From contig CAMYAM010000008.1 in NCBI GenBank assembly GCA_947253875.1, positions 1 through 64,000 on the forward strand: DNA of 64,000 bases. The letters run 5' to 3'. The DNA is from an uncultured Fastidiosipila sp. Lineage in GTDB: Bacteria; Bacillota; Clostridia; Saccharofermentanales; Fastidiosipilaceae. The notes beneath the pieces were generated by a model. It had not been told where the DNA came from, ran no database searches, and saw only the letters and a program-made list of their open reading frames with translations. The position numbers and the translations under genes are program-made. Below, one piece after another: positions 1-9,054 of this stretch; the first letter of the stretch is position 1, and each line of letters starts with the position of its first letter.

Positions 1-45
1 TTTTGTTTACATTAATGTGTGTTATACGGTTTTTATTACCGCAAT

Positions 46-75
46 CGAGTTGTATTTACATAGCAACTCGCCTCC
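46..75 (-). promoter_or_regulatory. Leader with GGAGG, ATG-TAA and a hairpin
   Basis: On the minus strand a strong GGAGG (75-71) is followed nine bases later by ATG directly joined to TAA (61-56), a start-stop unit. The unit sits in the loop of a 7-bp perfect stem, CGAGTTG/CAACTCG (46-52 with 64-70). It could be a minimal upstream ORF in a 5' leader, or the site could serve a TTG-started short peptide. The function is inferred only. Confidence 0.3.
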
Positions 76-91
76 AATAGTTATTAATACT

Positions 92-120
92 ATTCTACTC
101 TACACGACTTTATCAGTCAA
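92..120 (-). promoter_or_regulatory. Predicted sigma-A promoter for a leftward gene off the window
   Basis: Reading the minus strand, TTGACT (120-115) is followed after exactly 17 bases by TAGAAT (97-92), close to the consensus. Downstream lies a GGAGG (75-71). No CDS for this promoter fits inside the window, so it drives a gene beyond the left edge. Confidence 0.55.
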
Positions 121-211
121 TATTGTTTAAGTATTTAACCCTGGAGGCCAGCCACTACAATATAATTCTTTTAATTTGTCTAATTAGATGCAATTACTTT
201 TTTCTTAGACT

Positions 212-2716
212 CTAGTTGATTCCAAAGAGTGATTCAAGTCCCTCAAGCCCCTTCTTTTTATTTTCGCCATTGTTTTCTTTGTTTTTTTCAGGCTCTTTGT
301 TTTCTTCAGGCTCTTTGCCTTCTTCAGGCTCTTTGTTTTTTTCAGGCTCTTTTCCTTCTTGAGATGTTTTACTTTCCTCAGTATTTTTATTCTCTTCGGT
401 CACTTTATTTTCGTCTGCTCCATTATCTTCAATTTGGTCTGGGAATACATCTTCGTATTTAACCTTAATTTCCGAACCGTCAGCCAACTTGATTCTGTAC
501 ATATTATCTATGAACAAGAAGCTACTATTAACCCTGTTAAATGTGACTCCATAATGCTCTGCTAATTTAAATTTCTTTTCATCAGCTTCTTTTCTTTTCG
601 CAGTTCTAGTATCCTTAAATTCTAGTTTTTCTGGCATGATATTACTTGGCAAATCAATGTCATTCAAACTTACTTTTTCTAAAGTCTTGTTGTCTTTGAA
701 TACATAGATTACTGAACCTATATTGTAAACTTCAACTTTAGGGTCAAAGTCGTATTTTTGTTTAACCTTGTTCATTTTGAAGGTTATAACATGTGATTCA
801 TACTCATCCTCATCTTCAAAGTCACTCATTTTATAAACTAATTTATAATCTCTAATATCACGACTATGAGAGTGATCACCATGAGGGACTATCAGCATAT
901 TACCTTTTAGTATCAAGTCTTTTTTAGGTATAGCATTAATAAGTGATGCCATATCTAATCTTGCTTGAATCTCTTCTTCACTTAACTCTGTTTTGGTTTG
1001 ATCACTGACTTTATCGAGATTTTCTTTTACATATTTTTTAGCAGCAATCAATTCTGAATCTTCCATTTCATTAAACGGTACATAATGGGAGTGACCATGA
1101 TGTTCTGTTATCAATCCATCTGTAGTAACTGATGTAATTGATTCAACTGTAAATACGTAGCCATCATCAGTATCATATGCTTTTCCGTCCATTCCTTTAG
1201 GAGCTTTCTTAATTTTTCCTGGCTCCGGAATTAAATCTGCTAAACTCTTCTCTTTTTCATTTTCTTTTTCGTCTGGTTTAGATTCTTCTTTATGGTCTGG
1301 TTTATTCCAGTCAGGATTTAGTTTTCCATAACCATTAGCTTCAAAATATGGATCTTGCGGATAGTTTTTCGCTGTACCTGCAGCTTTTTCTGCTAAAACT
1401 GCTTTCGTAGCTTCTATCTCTAACTCAGTAAGTGAACTTAACATTACTACGTGTTCATGATTGCCATGAGGAATTCTATAGCCAATTAATTTCCCTGCAA
1501 CCTTAACTTCTTTAGCAAATTGCGGGTCAAATACTAACCCATCGGATTCTTGGTATCTTTGTGATACTGGAAGTGCATATAGTTTCATCAACAAGCTACG
1601 TGCATTAGTTTCTTCTTTATTTGGCTTGTTATTTTCAGGAGTATTTGGTCTTTCCTGATTTGGTTTTTCTGCTTGTGAGTTTTCAGGATTTTCAGGTTTA
1701 TTAGGTTTTTTAGGTACTGTAGGATTTTGTTTATTATTTTCCTTTTGTGGTCTTGATTCAGTTTTACCTTTTCCTGACCAAAATGCCTCTGCCGCTTCTA
1801 ATTCTGCCTTACTCAGATCTTTCTTTGGGATAAAGTGTAGGTGACTCATATGTGGAACCATGTAACCATTTCCAAGATCTTCAATTATGTCGTAAGGGCT
1901 AAAGATGTAGCCATCATCTGTTGTATATTTTCCTGCTGCTTTAGCTTTTCTAATTTCTTCAGGTGAAAATACTATTTGTGAATTACCTTTATGAGTATTG
2001 TTTTGTTTGTTATTTTGATTTTGTTTGTGATTATTGTTTTGTTTTTCACTAGGTTTATTTTGAGTTCCACAATTAGGCCCTGTACAAGATTTTCCTGGCT
2101 TTGTTAAAGGATCTTTTGGATAAACTTTCTTAGTTGTTCCTGAATTTGAAGTTTGGCCTGATTTTTCTGCTAGAACTGCTTTAGCTGTCATCAACTCTAA
2201 TTCGGATAAAGTATTATAAGGGATCAAGTGATAGTGGTCACCATGTGGAATTACAAAACCTCTACCAGTATCTTGAGATATTTCTGCAGGGTCAAATACC
2301 AAACCATCAGATTCTGTATGTCTTTGAGATTGAGGCAAAGCGTAAAGAAGTTTTAAAAGTTCACTGGCACTCATCTTAGATAAGTCTTGGCTTGTCAATC
2401 GCTCTACTCTTTTAATTGTTTGTTCTGCTTTTAATTTTTCTGCTTCAATTTTCTTATTAGATACAGTGTTCTTTTCAACTTTAGCCTTAGCTTTTTCTGC
2501 TATTGCCTTAGCTTTCTTTCTTGCTTCTGCTTTATTATCTTTCTTATTAAGTTTAGATTTTTTATCTTTTTCTACAGCAGATTCTATTTTTTGATTCGTA
2601 CTGCTTGTATCCTGATTCTCAGAATTATCATTATTAAACATATTACAAGCGGTTGCGGTTAAAGCAATTATTGTTGCTAGCGCAAAACTGCTTGCCTTTT
2701 TAAATAGCTTCCTCAT
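212..2716 (-). CDS. Histidine-triad (Pht-like) zinc-binding lipoprotein
   Basis: This 834-residue protein starts with a lipoprotein-like signal sequence (hydrophobic stretch ending TATAC, Cys24), then a Lys/Ala/Glu-rich, probably coiled-coil segment. It carries five HxxHxH-type motifs: HGDHYH (about 157), HMSHLH (288), HGNHEH (416), HHGHSH (538) and HGDHSH (611). Repeated 'SDGLVFDP...IPHG' modules surround the motifs, as in streptococcal Pht proteins, which bind Zn2+ at the surface and pass it to AdcAII/AdcA. The C-terminus is a low-complexity EPExxK repeat. An AGAAGGAGA ribosome site supports the ATG at 2716. It lies next to a ZnuA-like gene, and both have a similar operator-like motif, suggesting zinc-responsive expression. 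Confidence 0.85.
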   Translation of the reverse strand: MRKLFKKASSFALATIIALTATACNMFNNDNSENQDTSSTNQKIESAVEKDKKSKLNKKDNKAEARKKAKAIAEKAKAKVEKNTVSNKKIEAEKLKAEQTIKRVERLTSQDLSKMSASELLKLLYALPQSQRHTESDGLVFDPAEISQDTGRGFVIPHGDHYHLIPYNTLSELELMTAKAVLAEKSGQTSNSGTTKKVYPKDPLTKPGKSCTGPNCGTQNKPSEKQNNNHKQNQNNKQNNTHKGNSQIVFSPEEIRKAKAAGKYTTDDGYIFSPYDIIEDLGNGYMVPHMSHLHFIPKKDLSKAELEAAEAFWSGKGKTESRPQKENNKQNPTVPKKPNKPENPENSQAEKPNQERPNTPENNKPNKEETNARSLLMKLYALPVSQRYQESDGLVFDPQFAKEVKVAGKLIGYRIPHGNHEHVVMLSSLTELEIEATKAVLAEKAAGTAKNYPQDPYFEANGYGKLNPDWNKPDHKEESKPDEKENEKEKSLADLIPEPGKIKKAPKGMDGKAYDTDDGYVFTVESITSVTTDGLITEHHGHSHYVPFNEMEDSELIAAKKYVKENLDKVSDQTKTELSEEEIQARLDMASLINAIPKKDLILKGNMLIVPHGDHSHSRDIRDYKLVYKMSDFEDEDEYESHVITFKMNKVKQKYDFDPKVEVYNIGSVIYVFKDNKTLEKVSLNDIDLPSNIMPEKLEFKDTRTAKRKEADEKKFKLAEHYGVTFNRVNSSFLFIDNMYRIKLADGSEIKVKYEDVFPDQIEDNGADENKVTEENKNTEESKTSQEGKEPEKNKEPEEGKEPEENKEPEKNKENNGENKKKGLEGLESLFGIN
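283..360 (-). repeat. 18-bp tandem repeat inside the Pht-like gene
   Basis: About four copies of an 18-bp unit containing TTCAGGCTCTTTG (copies near 288, 306, 324 and 342) encode a six-residue EPExxK repeat near the C-terminus. The copies differ by a few bases. Such repeats can vary in number between strains. Confidence 0.7.
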
Positions 2717-2761
2717 ACGAGTCTCCTTCTTTTAAATCTTCTTAGTTGCATTTTTATTGTG

Positions 2762-2783
2762 TTATTTGCAAATCGTTCGCATT
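2762..2783 (-). promoter_or_regulatory. Putative zinc-responsive operator downstream of the pht promoter
   Basis: Minus-strand TGCGAACGATTTGCAA matches TGCGAATCCTTTGCAA in front of the ZnuA-like gene; only the middle bases differ. It lies just downstream of the predicted -10, where a bound repressor would block initiation or early elongation. Naming Zur or AdcR as the binder is inference; the sequence is unlike the known AdcR or Bacillus Zur boxes. Confidence 0.4.
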
Positions 2784-2790
2784 CGATAGT

Positions 2791-2819
2791 ATGGTACAGC
2801 TTTCTGTTTTTATTGTCAA
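2791..2819 (-). promoter_or_regulatory. Predicted promoter of the Pht-like gene
   Basis: Minus-strand TTGACA (2819-2814), a 17-base spacer and TACCAT (2796-2791) form a good sigma-A promoter. Operator-like sequences lie on both sides of it. Confidence 0.55.
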
Positions 2820-2822
2820 GAA

Positions 2823-2848
2823 CCATTCGCAAACAATTTCCATTCGCA
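2823..2848 (-). promoter_or_regulatory. Direct TGCGAATGG repeats upstream of the pht promoter
   Basis: Two exact TGCGAATGG copies (minus strand, 2848-2840 and 2831-2823) start 17 bp apart, just upstream of the -35 box. They contain the TGCGAA half of the motif found downstream of the pht and znuA promoters, so they may be additional binding half-sites. Confidence 0.35.
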
Positions 2849-2864
2849 TTCATTTTCAATGCAT

Positions 2865-2892
2865 AAAAAAGCAGCTAAGTTTCCTTAGCTGC
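2865..2892 (-). terminator. Intrinsic terminator of the ZnuA-like gene
   Basis: On the minus strand, a perfect 9-bp stem (GCAGCTAAG/CTTAGCTGC, arms 2892-2884 and 2879-2871, 4-base loop) is followed by six T residues (2870-2865). It separates the ZnuA-like gene from the Pht-like gene, which therefore has its own promoter. Confidence 0.85.
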
Positions 2893-2917
2893 CAATCGTA
2901 TCTTGATTTGATAAATA

Positions 2918-4192
2918 TTATTTAGCGTTAGCCAGCAGATTTTTTAAATTTCGCTCCATTGCTTTGATATAATCAATACCTTCAGCCATTTCCGCTTCTG
3001 TTGGTGAATGCAAAGTTGTCAATGGGAGAACTTCTAGATTACCTACTTCTGCTGCCAAAATCTTCGCAACTTTATCGCTTCCAGCGTCATCATAGAAAAT
3101 AGCTTTCCAACCATGACTTTTAATAATCTTAACAAACTCTGCCATTTTCTCTGGATTAGGATCTTGTTCTGTACCCATACCAGTTAATCCGTACTGAATT
3201 AAGCCATAGTCTTTACCCAGATATCCCAAAGCTTGGTGAGTAATCATGAAGCTATCTACACCTTTTTCATTTAATTCACTAAACTTCGCATCCAATTCTT
3301 GGAGCTCTTTGACATAACTTTCATAGTTCTTAGTGTACAAGTCAACGTATTCAGGAGAAATTTCAACCAATTTTGTATAGATATTACCTAGCATTTTAAT
3401 TGCTTGTCTTGGACTTAACCATACATGTGGGTCAAATTCTTGTGCATTAGGATTGAATAAATTAAGTCCTAAATCTTCTAGTGAACCAATATCTTTTATC
3501 TTGTCAGATTTTTTGTCTTTAGCTTTAAAGAGATAATCATCACCAACTTTAACAACCTGACCAGCGTCGTGTTCACTTACCACTTCACCATTTTTATCAG
3601 TTAATAATCTATCGCTGATCTTAGCATGAGCTGGAACATGACCCGGATACCAATGGAAATGATCTTTATGGAAAGTAGAATAACCATACTCTTCTATATC
3701 TACAACAACTTGATTAGGATCATTAGGGTCACAACCACAATTGAAACCTTTGTGTAGTTCTATACCTTCACTTGCCTTAATATAGGTTAATTTACTACCT
3801 TCAGCATCCAAAGTTTCTTTAACAGAATCAAACCACTCTTCCATGTTAGCGCCTTGGTATACCAAAACATCAGCCTGACTCAAATCTTTAACCATTTGAG
3901 CTGTTGGAATCCAACCATGAGATGAACTTCCTGGAGGCATAATATTTACAACATCAGCTGTGTCGCCAACAATTTTCTTCGTCCATTCATACATTGGATA
4001 AAATGAAGTATATATCTTCAATTTGTCAGTTTCTGTACTAGAAGTTTTAGAACCTGCACTTGTTTCTTCACTATTAACTTTATTATCGCTACTGTTCTCT
4101 TTATTCTGCTCTGAAGTTTTGCATGCAGTAAACATAAATATCATAACTAGGGCTAAAGAAAAGCTCGCAATTTTTTTCATAACCTTTTGCAT
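2918..4192 (-). CDS. znuA: Zinc ABC transporter substrate-binding lipoprotein (ZnuA/AdcA type)
   Basis: The 424-residue protein has a lipoprotein signal peptide (cleavage before Cys24, FTAC) and the fold of cluster A-I metal-binding proteins. It includes the SSHGW segment, DPHVWLSP, ITHQALGYL and a C-terminal FYDDAG, whose His/Asp residues bind the metal in this family. Between the lobes it carries a His-rich insertion (HKDHFHWYPGHVPAHA, about residues 176-192), an extra feature typical of zinc proteins. No ATPase or permease gene adjoins it, so the partners must lie elsewhere. The gene is monocistronic, with its own promoter and terminator. Manganese cannot be ruled out, but the His-rich loop and the Pht neighbour favour zinc. 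Confidence 0.85.
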   Translation of the reverse strand: MQKVMKKIASFSLALVMIFMFTACKTSEQNKENSSDNKVNSEETSAGSKTSSTETDKLKIYTSFYPMYEWTKKIVGDTADVVNIMPPGSSSHGWIPTAQMVKDLSQADVLVYQGANMEEWFDSVKETLDAEGSKLTYIKASEGIELHKGFNCGCDPNDPNQVVVDIEEYGYSTFHKDHFHWYPGHVPAHAKISDRLLTDKNGEVVSEHDAGQVVKVGDDYLFKAKDKKSDKIKDIGSLEDLGLNLFNPNAQEFDPHVWLSPRQAIKMLGNIYTKLVEISPEYVDLYTKNYESYVKELQELDAKFSELNEKGVDSFMITHQALGYLGKDYGLIQYGLTGMGTEQDPNPEKMAEFVKIIKSHGWKAIFYDDAGSDKVAKILAAEVGNLEVLPLTTLHSPTEAEMAEGIDYIKAMERNLKNLLANAK

Positions 4193-4215
4193 ATCTGTCC
4201 TCTTTCCTAAAATAA

Positions 4216-4233
4216 TTGCAAAGGATTCGCAAA
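4216..4233 (-). promoter_or_regulatory. Putative zinc-responsive operator of the ZnuA-like gene
   Basis: The minus-strand sequence TTTGCGAATCCTTTGCAA lies between the predicted transcription start and the ribosome binding site. It shares TGCGAA-N3-TTTGCAA with the site before the Pht-like gene. Confidence 0.45.
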
Positions 4234-4245
4234 TAACACGAGCTA

Positions 4246-4274
4246 AATATATTCTTATTTTATTCTTAAGTCAA
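4246..4274 (-). promoter_or_regulatory. Predicted promoter of the ZnuA-like gene
   Basis: Minus-strand TTGACT (4274-4269), 17 bases, then TATATT (4251-4246). Confidence 0.6.
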
Positions 4275-4348
4275 GCTTTTGTTGCTTATGTGTAGTTTCC
4301 AGGCAAAATTGTCATGCATAAGTGTCAAACAAATACGTCACCCATAAA

Positions 4349-5152
4349 TTAATCAAAAAGTCCTAAACTCTTCATCGCTTTATAAATTCCATCATTATCA
4401 TTGGTATCTGTCACAGCCTTAGCATACTGTTTCAATTCCTCTGGAGCATTTCCCATAGCGAAGGAATACTTGGCATGTTCTAACATCTCTTTGTCATTGA
4501 ACCCATCACCAAAGGCTACAGCATTACTACTATCCCAGCCTAAATTTTCTGTAAGGATTTCCATACCTCTAGCCTTTGATATACCTTTCCTATTAATCAA
4601 AACATCTACTGGGGAAGATTTGGCTATGTACAAGTCCGGATATTTAAGCACTAGAGCTTTTTCCAGATCATCTATATCTTCTGGACTTCCTAGGCAATAA
4701 ATCTGGTGAAATTCATCGAACTTGCTTTCAGCAATTGTCATACTAATAGCTTTTTCGCCGGCAATGCCTTCTTCTGCTATTATGCGTGGATGTTCGGCAT
4801 CTTTGACCATCCAATTGAAATAGGAGTAGTAATTCAATAATACTTCTGGAGAATGCTCTTCGATAAAATCAATTACCTCCGCTGCCTCTTCCTTATCCAT
4901 GCCTGTCGACTTTATAACATTTTCATCAATGTCATAAACTAGCGCTCCGTTAAAAGCAACCATTGGTGCCCTAAAGTCAAATTGCTCAAACAGCGGCAAT
5001 ATAGAAGCTGGTCCTCTAGCAGATGCTATTGCATACGGAATGCCCTTTTCTTCTAACTTCCTTAAAACTATTTTGGTCGATTCTAGCATTTGATGTTCAG
5101 AGTTTAATAAGGTGCCATCAACATCAAAAAACACAGCTGTTATCCTACTCAT
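4349..5152 (-). CDS. HAD-superfamily hydrolase, Cof type
   Basis: The 267-residue cytoplasmic protein begins with FFDVDGTLLNSE, the DxDGT catalytic motif of HAD phosphatases. It ends with GDGFNDKEML, the motif IV Asp pair typical of Cof/YidA-like sugar-phosphate or flavin phosphatases with a large C2 cap. Length and layout match this subfamily. The substrate cannot be predicted. It is the last gene of a leftward run after the MacB-like transporter, with a 45-base gap. Ribosome binding is weak (CGAGATAATT before the ATG). Confidence 0.85.
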   Translation of the reverse strand: MSRITAVFFDVDGTLLNSEHQMLESTKIVLRKLEEKGIPYAIASARGPASILPLFEQFDFRAPMVAFNGALVYDIDENVIKSTGMDKEEAAEVIDFIEEHSPEVLLNYYSYFNWMVKDAEHPRIIAEEGIAGEKAISMTIAESKFDEFHQIYCLGSPEDIDDLEKALVLKYPDLYIAKSSPVDVLINRKGISKARGMEILTENLGWDSSNAVAFGDGFNDKEMLEHAKYSFAMGNAPEELKQYAKAVTDTNDNDGIYKAMKSLGLFD

Positions 5153-5197
5153 AATTATCTCGTTTTTCCTTTTCTCGTTTCCTAATTTACTAAATCT

Positions 5198-8140
5198 CTA
5201 CTCAACCCTCAGCGCATCTACTGGATCTAATTTTGCTGCCAATCTTGCTGGAATTGCTCCTGCTATTAATGTTAACAGGACTGAGATTACTATTAATCCT
5301 ATACCTACAGATACTGGTACCGCTGCAGTAATTTCTTTAATACCAGTGAGATTTCTTATCAATGAATTGATTGGTATTAGTAAAACAAGACTAATTAAAA
5401 TACCTAAAACACCTGAAATTAATCCCTCAACAAAAGTCTCCACATTAAACACTGTTGTAATATTATTCTTTGATGCACCTAAAGCTCTTAATATACCAAT
5501 TTCTTTGGTTCTTTCTATAACAGATATGTAAGTTATAATTCCAATCATTACTGAAGAAACTATCAATGAAATAGCAACGAACGCTATAAGCACGTAACTG
5601 ATACCGTTAATTATGGCAGTTATACTAGACATTAATAGGGCAATATAATCTGTATATTGAATCTTATCATCCTCTTTCTGCTGCTCATTATAAGAAGAAA
5701 TAATATCTGCAATACCATCTTTTGCCTCGAAGGTCTTAGAGTAAATATATATTGTCTCCGGAACTTCAGGATCTCTATATCCTAATGTCTCCAGATTCTC
5801 TTTTAAACTTTTTTCTGAAACTGTTGCTGGCATGAATTTATCATAAAGACTTACCCATTGAGCTTCTGTAAAATTCCCTTGGTTAAACAATGCCGCTTTT
5901 TGTTCTACTGGAATCTGCTCAACTTCTTTCATTGCCATTTCTTTGTATTTAGCTACATATTGTTCTTTCATTACATCTTTAACTGCACTAAATAATTCTT
6001 CATCACTCATCTCATTTAAGAATTTCTCAACTTGTGCAGCTTCAATTTTCATTTGTTTAGCATAGGTCGCACTTACTTGTGCTTGAATTTCTGCTCTACT
6101 CAAACTTGATAATTGATTAGATACTGCTTGCTCAACACTATCTTTGTCAGGCTCTGTTACCATCCAAGCATAGAATTTTGCTTGATCTTCTACACTTTTA
6201 TCTTTGGCAAAAGCTTGTATATCTTCAGCCTTTTTAGCAGAACTAGGTTCTTTCCAATCACCCGTAACAAAAGGCAAACCACTAAATACGTCTACTTCAG
6301 GATTATCAAGTTGGTCCTTAACAATTTCAGTTTTTTCCGTATTTTCAATAATATAATTTGTCAAAGCTTCGGTATAGGCAAAAGCACTTCTAATACCATG
6401 AATTTGCGCATCTGCTTTTTCTTTTATAATTCCAACTACTTTTAGAGGAATTGCAGATGAATCTGAGTCGTACAAGAAATCTTTCCCTGTCTCAGTTGCA
6501 GAAACATCAGTCCAAGTGCCATTGCTTTCATTCTTGGTAAAAGTCTTACTTGGTAAAATTACTTTAAGTTCAAGGTTCAAAAAATCATCGAAACTAAACT
6601 CTTCTGACTCACTCTTTTTAGTATCTACATCTTCATTATTTAAGATTTTGTTCATCATAGTGCTTAGTTCATCTCTATCACGCATACCTAGAGCATATAA
6701 AGTTATATCAGCGACTTGATTATTCTTATCAAGTATCATAACGATCTCATTATAATTTTCTGGCATATGCCCAGTAACTAGGTCATATTGATCTTTGTAC
6801 ATAGAGGCAAATTTTTCACCATTATTATCAGGTACTAATTCTTGGAACAAGTTAACCTCACCTGCCAGAGTAAATTGTGACAACATTGCATTTTGGTAAT
6901 TGTCAGTAGCAAAAGCAGATGACATTAAGTCCATCAAATTAACATAATAAATTTTATTATCTTTTGCTCTCGTATAAACTGGTAAATCTATAGCATAAGA
7001 ATAATGTATATTGGAGACATATTCTTGCATATCTTTATTTTTCTCTAGGAACTTTTTAAATTTACCCATATTGTTACTTATACTTGATGTGGATGACATT
7101 CCCTGCATAAAATCAAACATTAGATTTTGTGAATAGATCTTGTTTTTATCATTTGCCTTTAAATCGTCATTATTCCGTTGTGCTAAGTTTTCAATAAACG
7201 CTGTGGCATCCATGGCTTCTTTTTCAATAGTTATAGGATATGCAGATAAAGTTTCTTCCTGTACATCATTTATATAATTTTGAATTCCATATGAAAGAGC
7301 AAATATCAAAGCTATTCCTATAATCCCTATAGAACCAGCAAGTGCAGTTAAAATTGTTCTACCTTTCTTTGCCCAGAGATTGTTCAAAGATAATCTAAAT
7401 GCTGTTAGCAGCTTCATCTTAGCTTTGTTAGTTTTCTTAGGCTTAACTTCGGTATTCTCAGGGCTATATGGGTTAGTATCAGAAATAACTAAACCATCTT
7501 TCATCTTTACTATTCTATCAGCATATTTTTCTGCCAATTCGGCATCATGAGTGACCATAATAACCAGACGGTCTTTGGCTAGTTCCTTAATAATATCCAT
7601 AACCTGCTTCGAACTCTCACTATCCAAAGCACCGGTAGGTTCGTCGGCTAAAATAATATCTGGATTAGTAACAAGTGCTCTAGAAATTGCAACTCTTTGA
7701 GATTGTCCACCGGAAATCTGATTAGGTCTTTTATTAATTTCATCACCTAAACCAACACTTTCGAGTGCTTTTATTGATCGATCTTTACCTTCTGAGCTAG
7801 GCACATCAGAAATTTGATTTGCTAAATCTACGTTTTGTAAAACGTTTTGATGCGGAATCAGGTTATAGCTCTGAAATACGAAACCAATTGAGTGATTCCT
7901 ATATTGATCCCAATCTTTATCGCTATAGTTTTTGGTACTGTGACCATTAATCACTAAATCTCCAGAAGTGTAATTGTCTAGTCCACCGATAATATTAAGC
8001 ATGGTTGTCTTCCCGCATCCTGATGGGCCCAAAATTGCAACAAATTCCTGTTCTCTAAATGATAAGCTAACTCCTTGAAGAGCCTCTACATCATAAGAGC
8101 CTGTCTTATAAGTTTTGGTAATATTACGTAGTTCCAGCAT
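5198..8140 (-). CDS. MacB-like ABC transporter, ATPase fused to FtsX-type permease
   Basis: The 980-residue protein has an N-terminal ATPase domain with GPSGCGKTT (Walker A), SGGQSQR (signature) and ILADEPTGALD (Walker B), like LolD/MacB. A first membrane segment follows (near residues 265-290), then about 530 extracytoplasmic residues, then three C-terminal membrane segments with the FtsX/MacB permease signature (EIGILRALGASK). Such fusions export peptides or take part in envelope stress, without moving substrate through the membrane itself. I place the start at ATG 8140 because GGAGGAGGGG precedes it; a longer start at 8173 lacks a ribosome site. It lies between GT8 and HAD genes; the substrate is unknown. 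Confidence 0.85.
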   Translation of the reverse strand: MLELRNITKTYKTGSYDVEALQGVSLSFREQEFVAILGPSGCGKTTMLNIIGGLDNYTSGDLVINGHSTKNYSDKDWDQYRNHSIGFVFQSYNLIPHQNVLQNVDLANQISDVPSSEGKDRSIKALESVGLGDEINKRPNQISGGQSQRVAISRALVTNPDIILADEPTGALDSESSKQVMDIIKELAKDRLVIMVTHDAELAEKYADRIVKMKDGLVISDTNPYSPENTEVKPKKTNKAKMKLLTAFRLSLNNLWAKKGRTILTALAGSIGIIGIALIFALSYGIQNYINDVQEETLSAYPITIEKEAMDATAFIENLAQRNNDDLKANDKNKIYSQNLMFDFMQGMSSTSSISNNMGKFKKFLEKNKDMQEYVSNIHYSYAIDLPVYTRAKDNKIYYVNLMDLMSSAFATDNYQNAMLSQFTLAGEVNLFQELVPDNNGEKFASMYKDQYDLVTGHMPENYNEIVMILDKNNQVADITLYALGMRDRDELSTMMNKILNNEDVDTKKSESEEFSFDDFLNLELKVILPSKTFTKNESNGTWTDVSATETGKDFLYDSDSSAIPLKVVGIIKEKADAQIHGIRSAFAYTEALTNYIIENTEKTEIVKDQLDNPEVDVFSGLPFVTGDWKEPSSAKKAEDIQAFAKDKSVEDQAKFYAWMVTEPDKDSVEQAVSNQLSSLSRAEIQAQVSATYAKQMKIEAAQVEKFLNEMSDEELFSAVKDVMKEQYVAKYKEMAMKEVEQIPVEQKAALFNQGNFTEAQWVSLYDKFMPATVSEKSLKENLETLGYRDPEVPETIYIYSKTFEAKDGIADIISSYNEQQKEDDKIQYTDYIALLMSSITAIINGISYVLIAFVAISLIVSSVMIGIITYISVIERTKEIGILRALGASKNNITTVFNVETFVEGLISGVLGILISLVLLIPINSLIRNLTGIKEITAAVPVSVGIGLIVISVLLTLIAGAIPARLAAKLDPVDALRVE

Positions 8141-8192
8141 TTTCCCCTCCTCCAAAGGATTTTCCTTTTCCATTAAATTTGACTTCCAAACA

Positions 8193-9035
8193 TTATTTTA
8201 TTGAAGATTTATTATATTTTTTAAATGGATTCTTCAATTGCATATAATGCTTATATAAGCTATCAAACTTGGTATTAATACTTTTTGTATTCCATGGTTT
8301 CTTTTTGCCGCAAAAGTGCAAAATTGCTGTATTTTTCATCACCCAATCCAAATCATATTCTCTATTACTCTGCAAAAGATACTTGCTATAATATCTTGCA
8401 TCATAATTCCAAACTTCATCTGGGATTGAGTAAGTATTGTCACTAAACAAAACATTGAAAATGTCTTGGTCAGGTAATATCAAGAAATTATCGACATCTT
8501 GTATCTCTCTGACAAGTTTTGCAAATGTAATATTTGTTCTTATTTTCTCAAGATCCATCAAAAGTACACCAGTATTAAAGTACTCAGTTTCGGTATTCAA
8601 ACGAATCATATTAATGTTATCTCCAAGGGTTTCCGTGTGTGATGCTGCTGCAAAAAATTTATTTTCTGGCAGCTTCAATTTCCAAAGTGGAGACAGAGAA
8701 TTTATCACTAATATGTCTGGATCCAAATAAATAATTCTATCTACATCGCCTGGCAAAAATTCAGTCGCTAACAAGCGATAATACATTGCTGAAGAATAGT
8801 GTTTATTGACCTTATATTTTGCAAAAATCTCATTATCAATAATACAAGGCTTGAAAATAACTCCATAACTTGCACAATATCTAATTAAATCTTCTAATGT
8901 ATCTAGCTTAATGTCAGCTTCGGAATACAAAAGATAAACTACAAGATCTTCACTAGTATTATTTATAGCTAGTGACTTTAGCATAGTCTTAAATGGAGCT
9001 GCATAATTTTCATCAAATGTTACTAGTATATTCAT
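8193..9035 (-). CDS. Glycosyltransferase family 8 protein
   Basis: The 280-residue protein starts with NILVTFDENYAAPF and contains the LDPDILV metal/UDP-sugar DxD-type motif (about residue 100), FNTGVLLMDLEKIR and a late HFCGKKKPW, all features of GT8 (LgtC/GspA-like) retaining transferases. Those enzymes use UDP-glucose or UDP-galactose to build surface glycans. ATG 9035 is preferred because AGGG lies seven bases upstream; a GTG six bases earlier is possible. The gene follows the AI-2E family gene by about 20 bases and precedes the ABC fusion, so they may be cotranscribed. Acceptor unknown. Confidence 0.8.
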   Translation of the reverse strand: MNILVTFDENYAAPFKTMLKSLAINNTSEDLVVYLLYSEADIKLDTLEDLIRYCASYGVIFKPCIIDNEIFAKYKVNKHYSSAMYYRLLATEFLPGDVDRIIYLDPDILVINSLSPLWKLKLPENKFFAAASHTETLGDNINMIRLNTETEYFNTGVLLMDLEKIRTNITFAKLVREIQDVDNFLILPDQDIFNVLFSDNTYSIPDEVWNYDARYYSKYLLQSNREYDLDWVMKNTAILHFCGKKKPWNTKSINTKFDSLYKHYMQLKNPFKKYNKSSIK

Positions 9036-9054
9036 TCTCACACCCTAAACATCT

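Noticed and set aside
283..360. 18-bp tandem repeat as a CRISPR array
   Set aside because: Repeats are contiguous without spacers and encode an in-frame peptide repeat in the Pht-like protein.
5112..5531. 139-residue open frame on the plus strand inside the ABC fusion gene
   Set aside because: It is antisense to well-conserved permease codons, has no ribosome site and encodes no recognisable protein.
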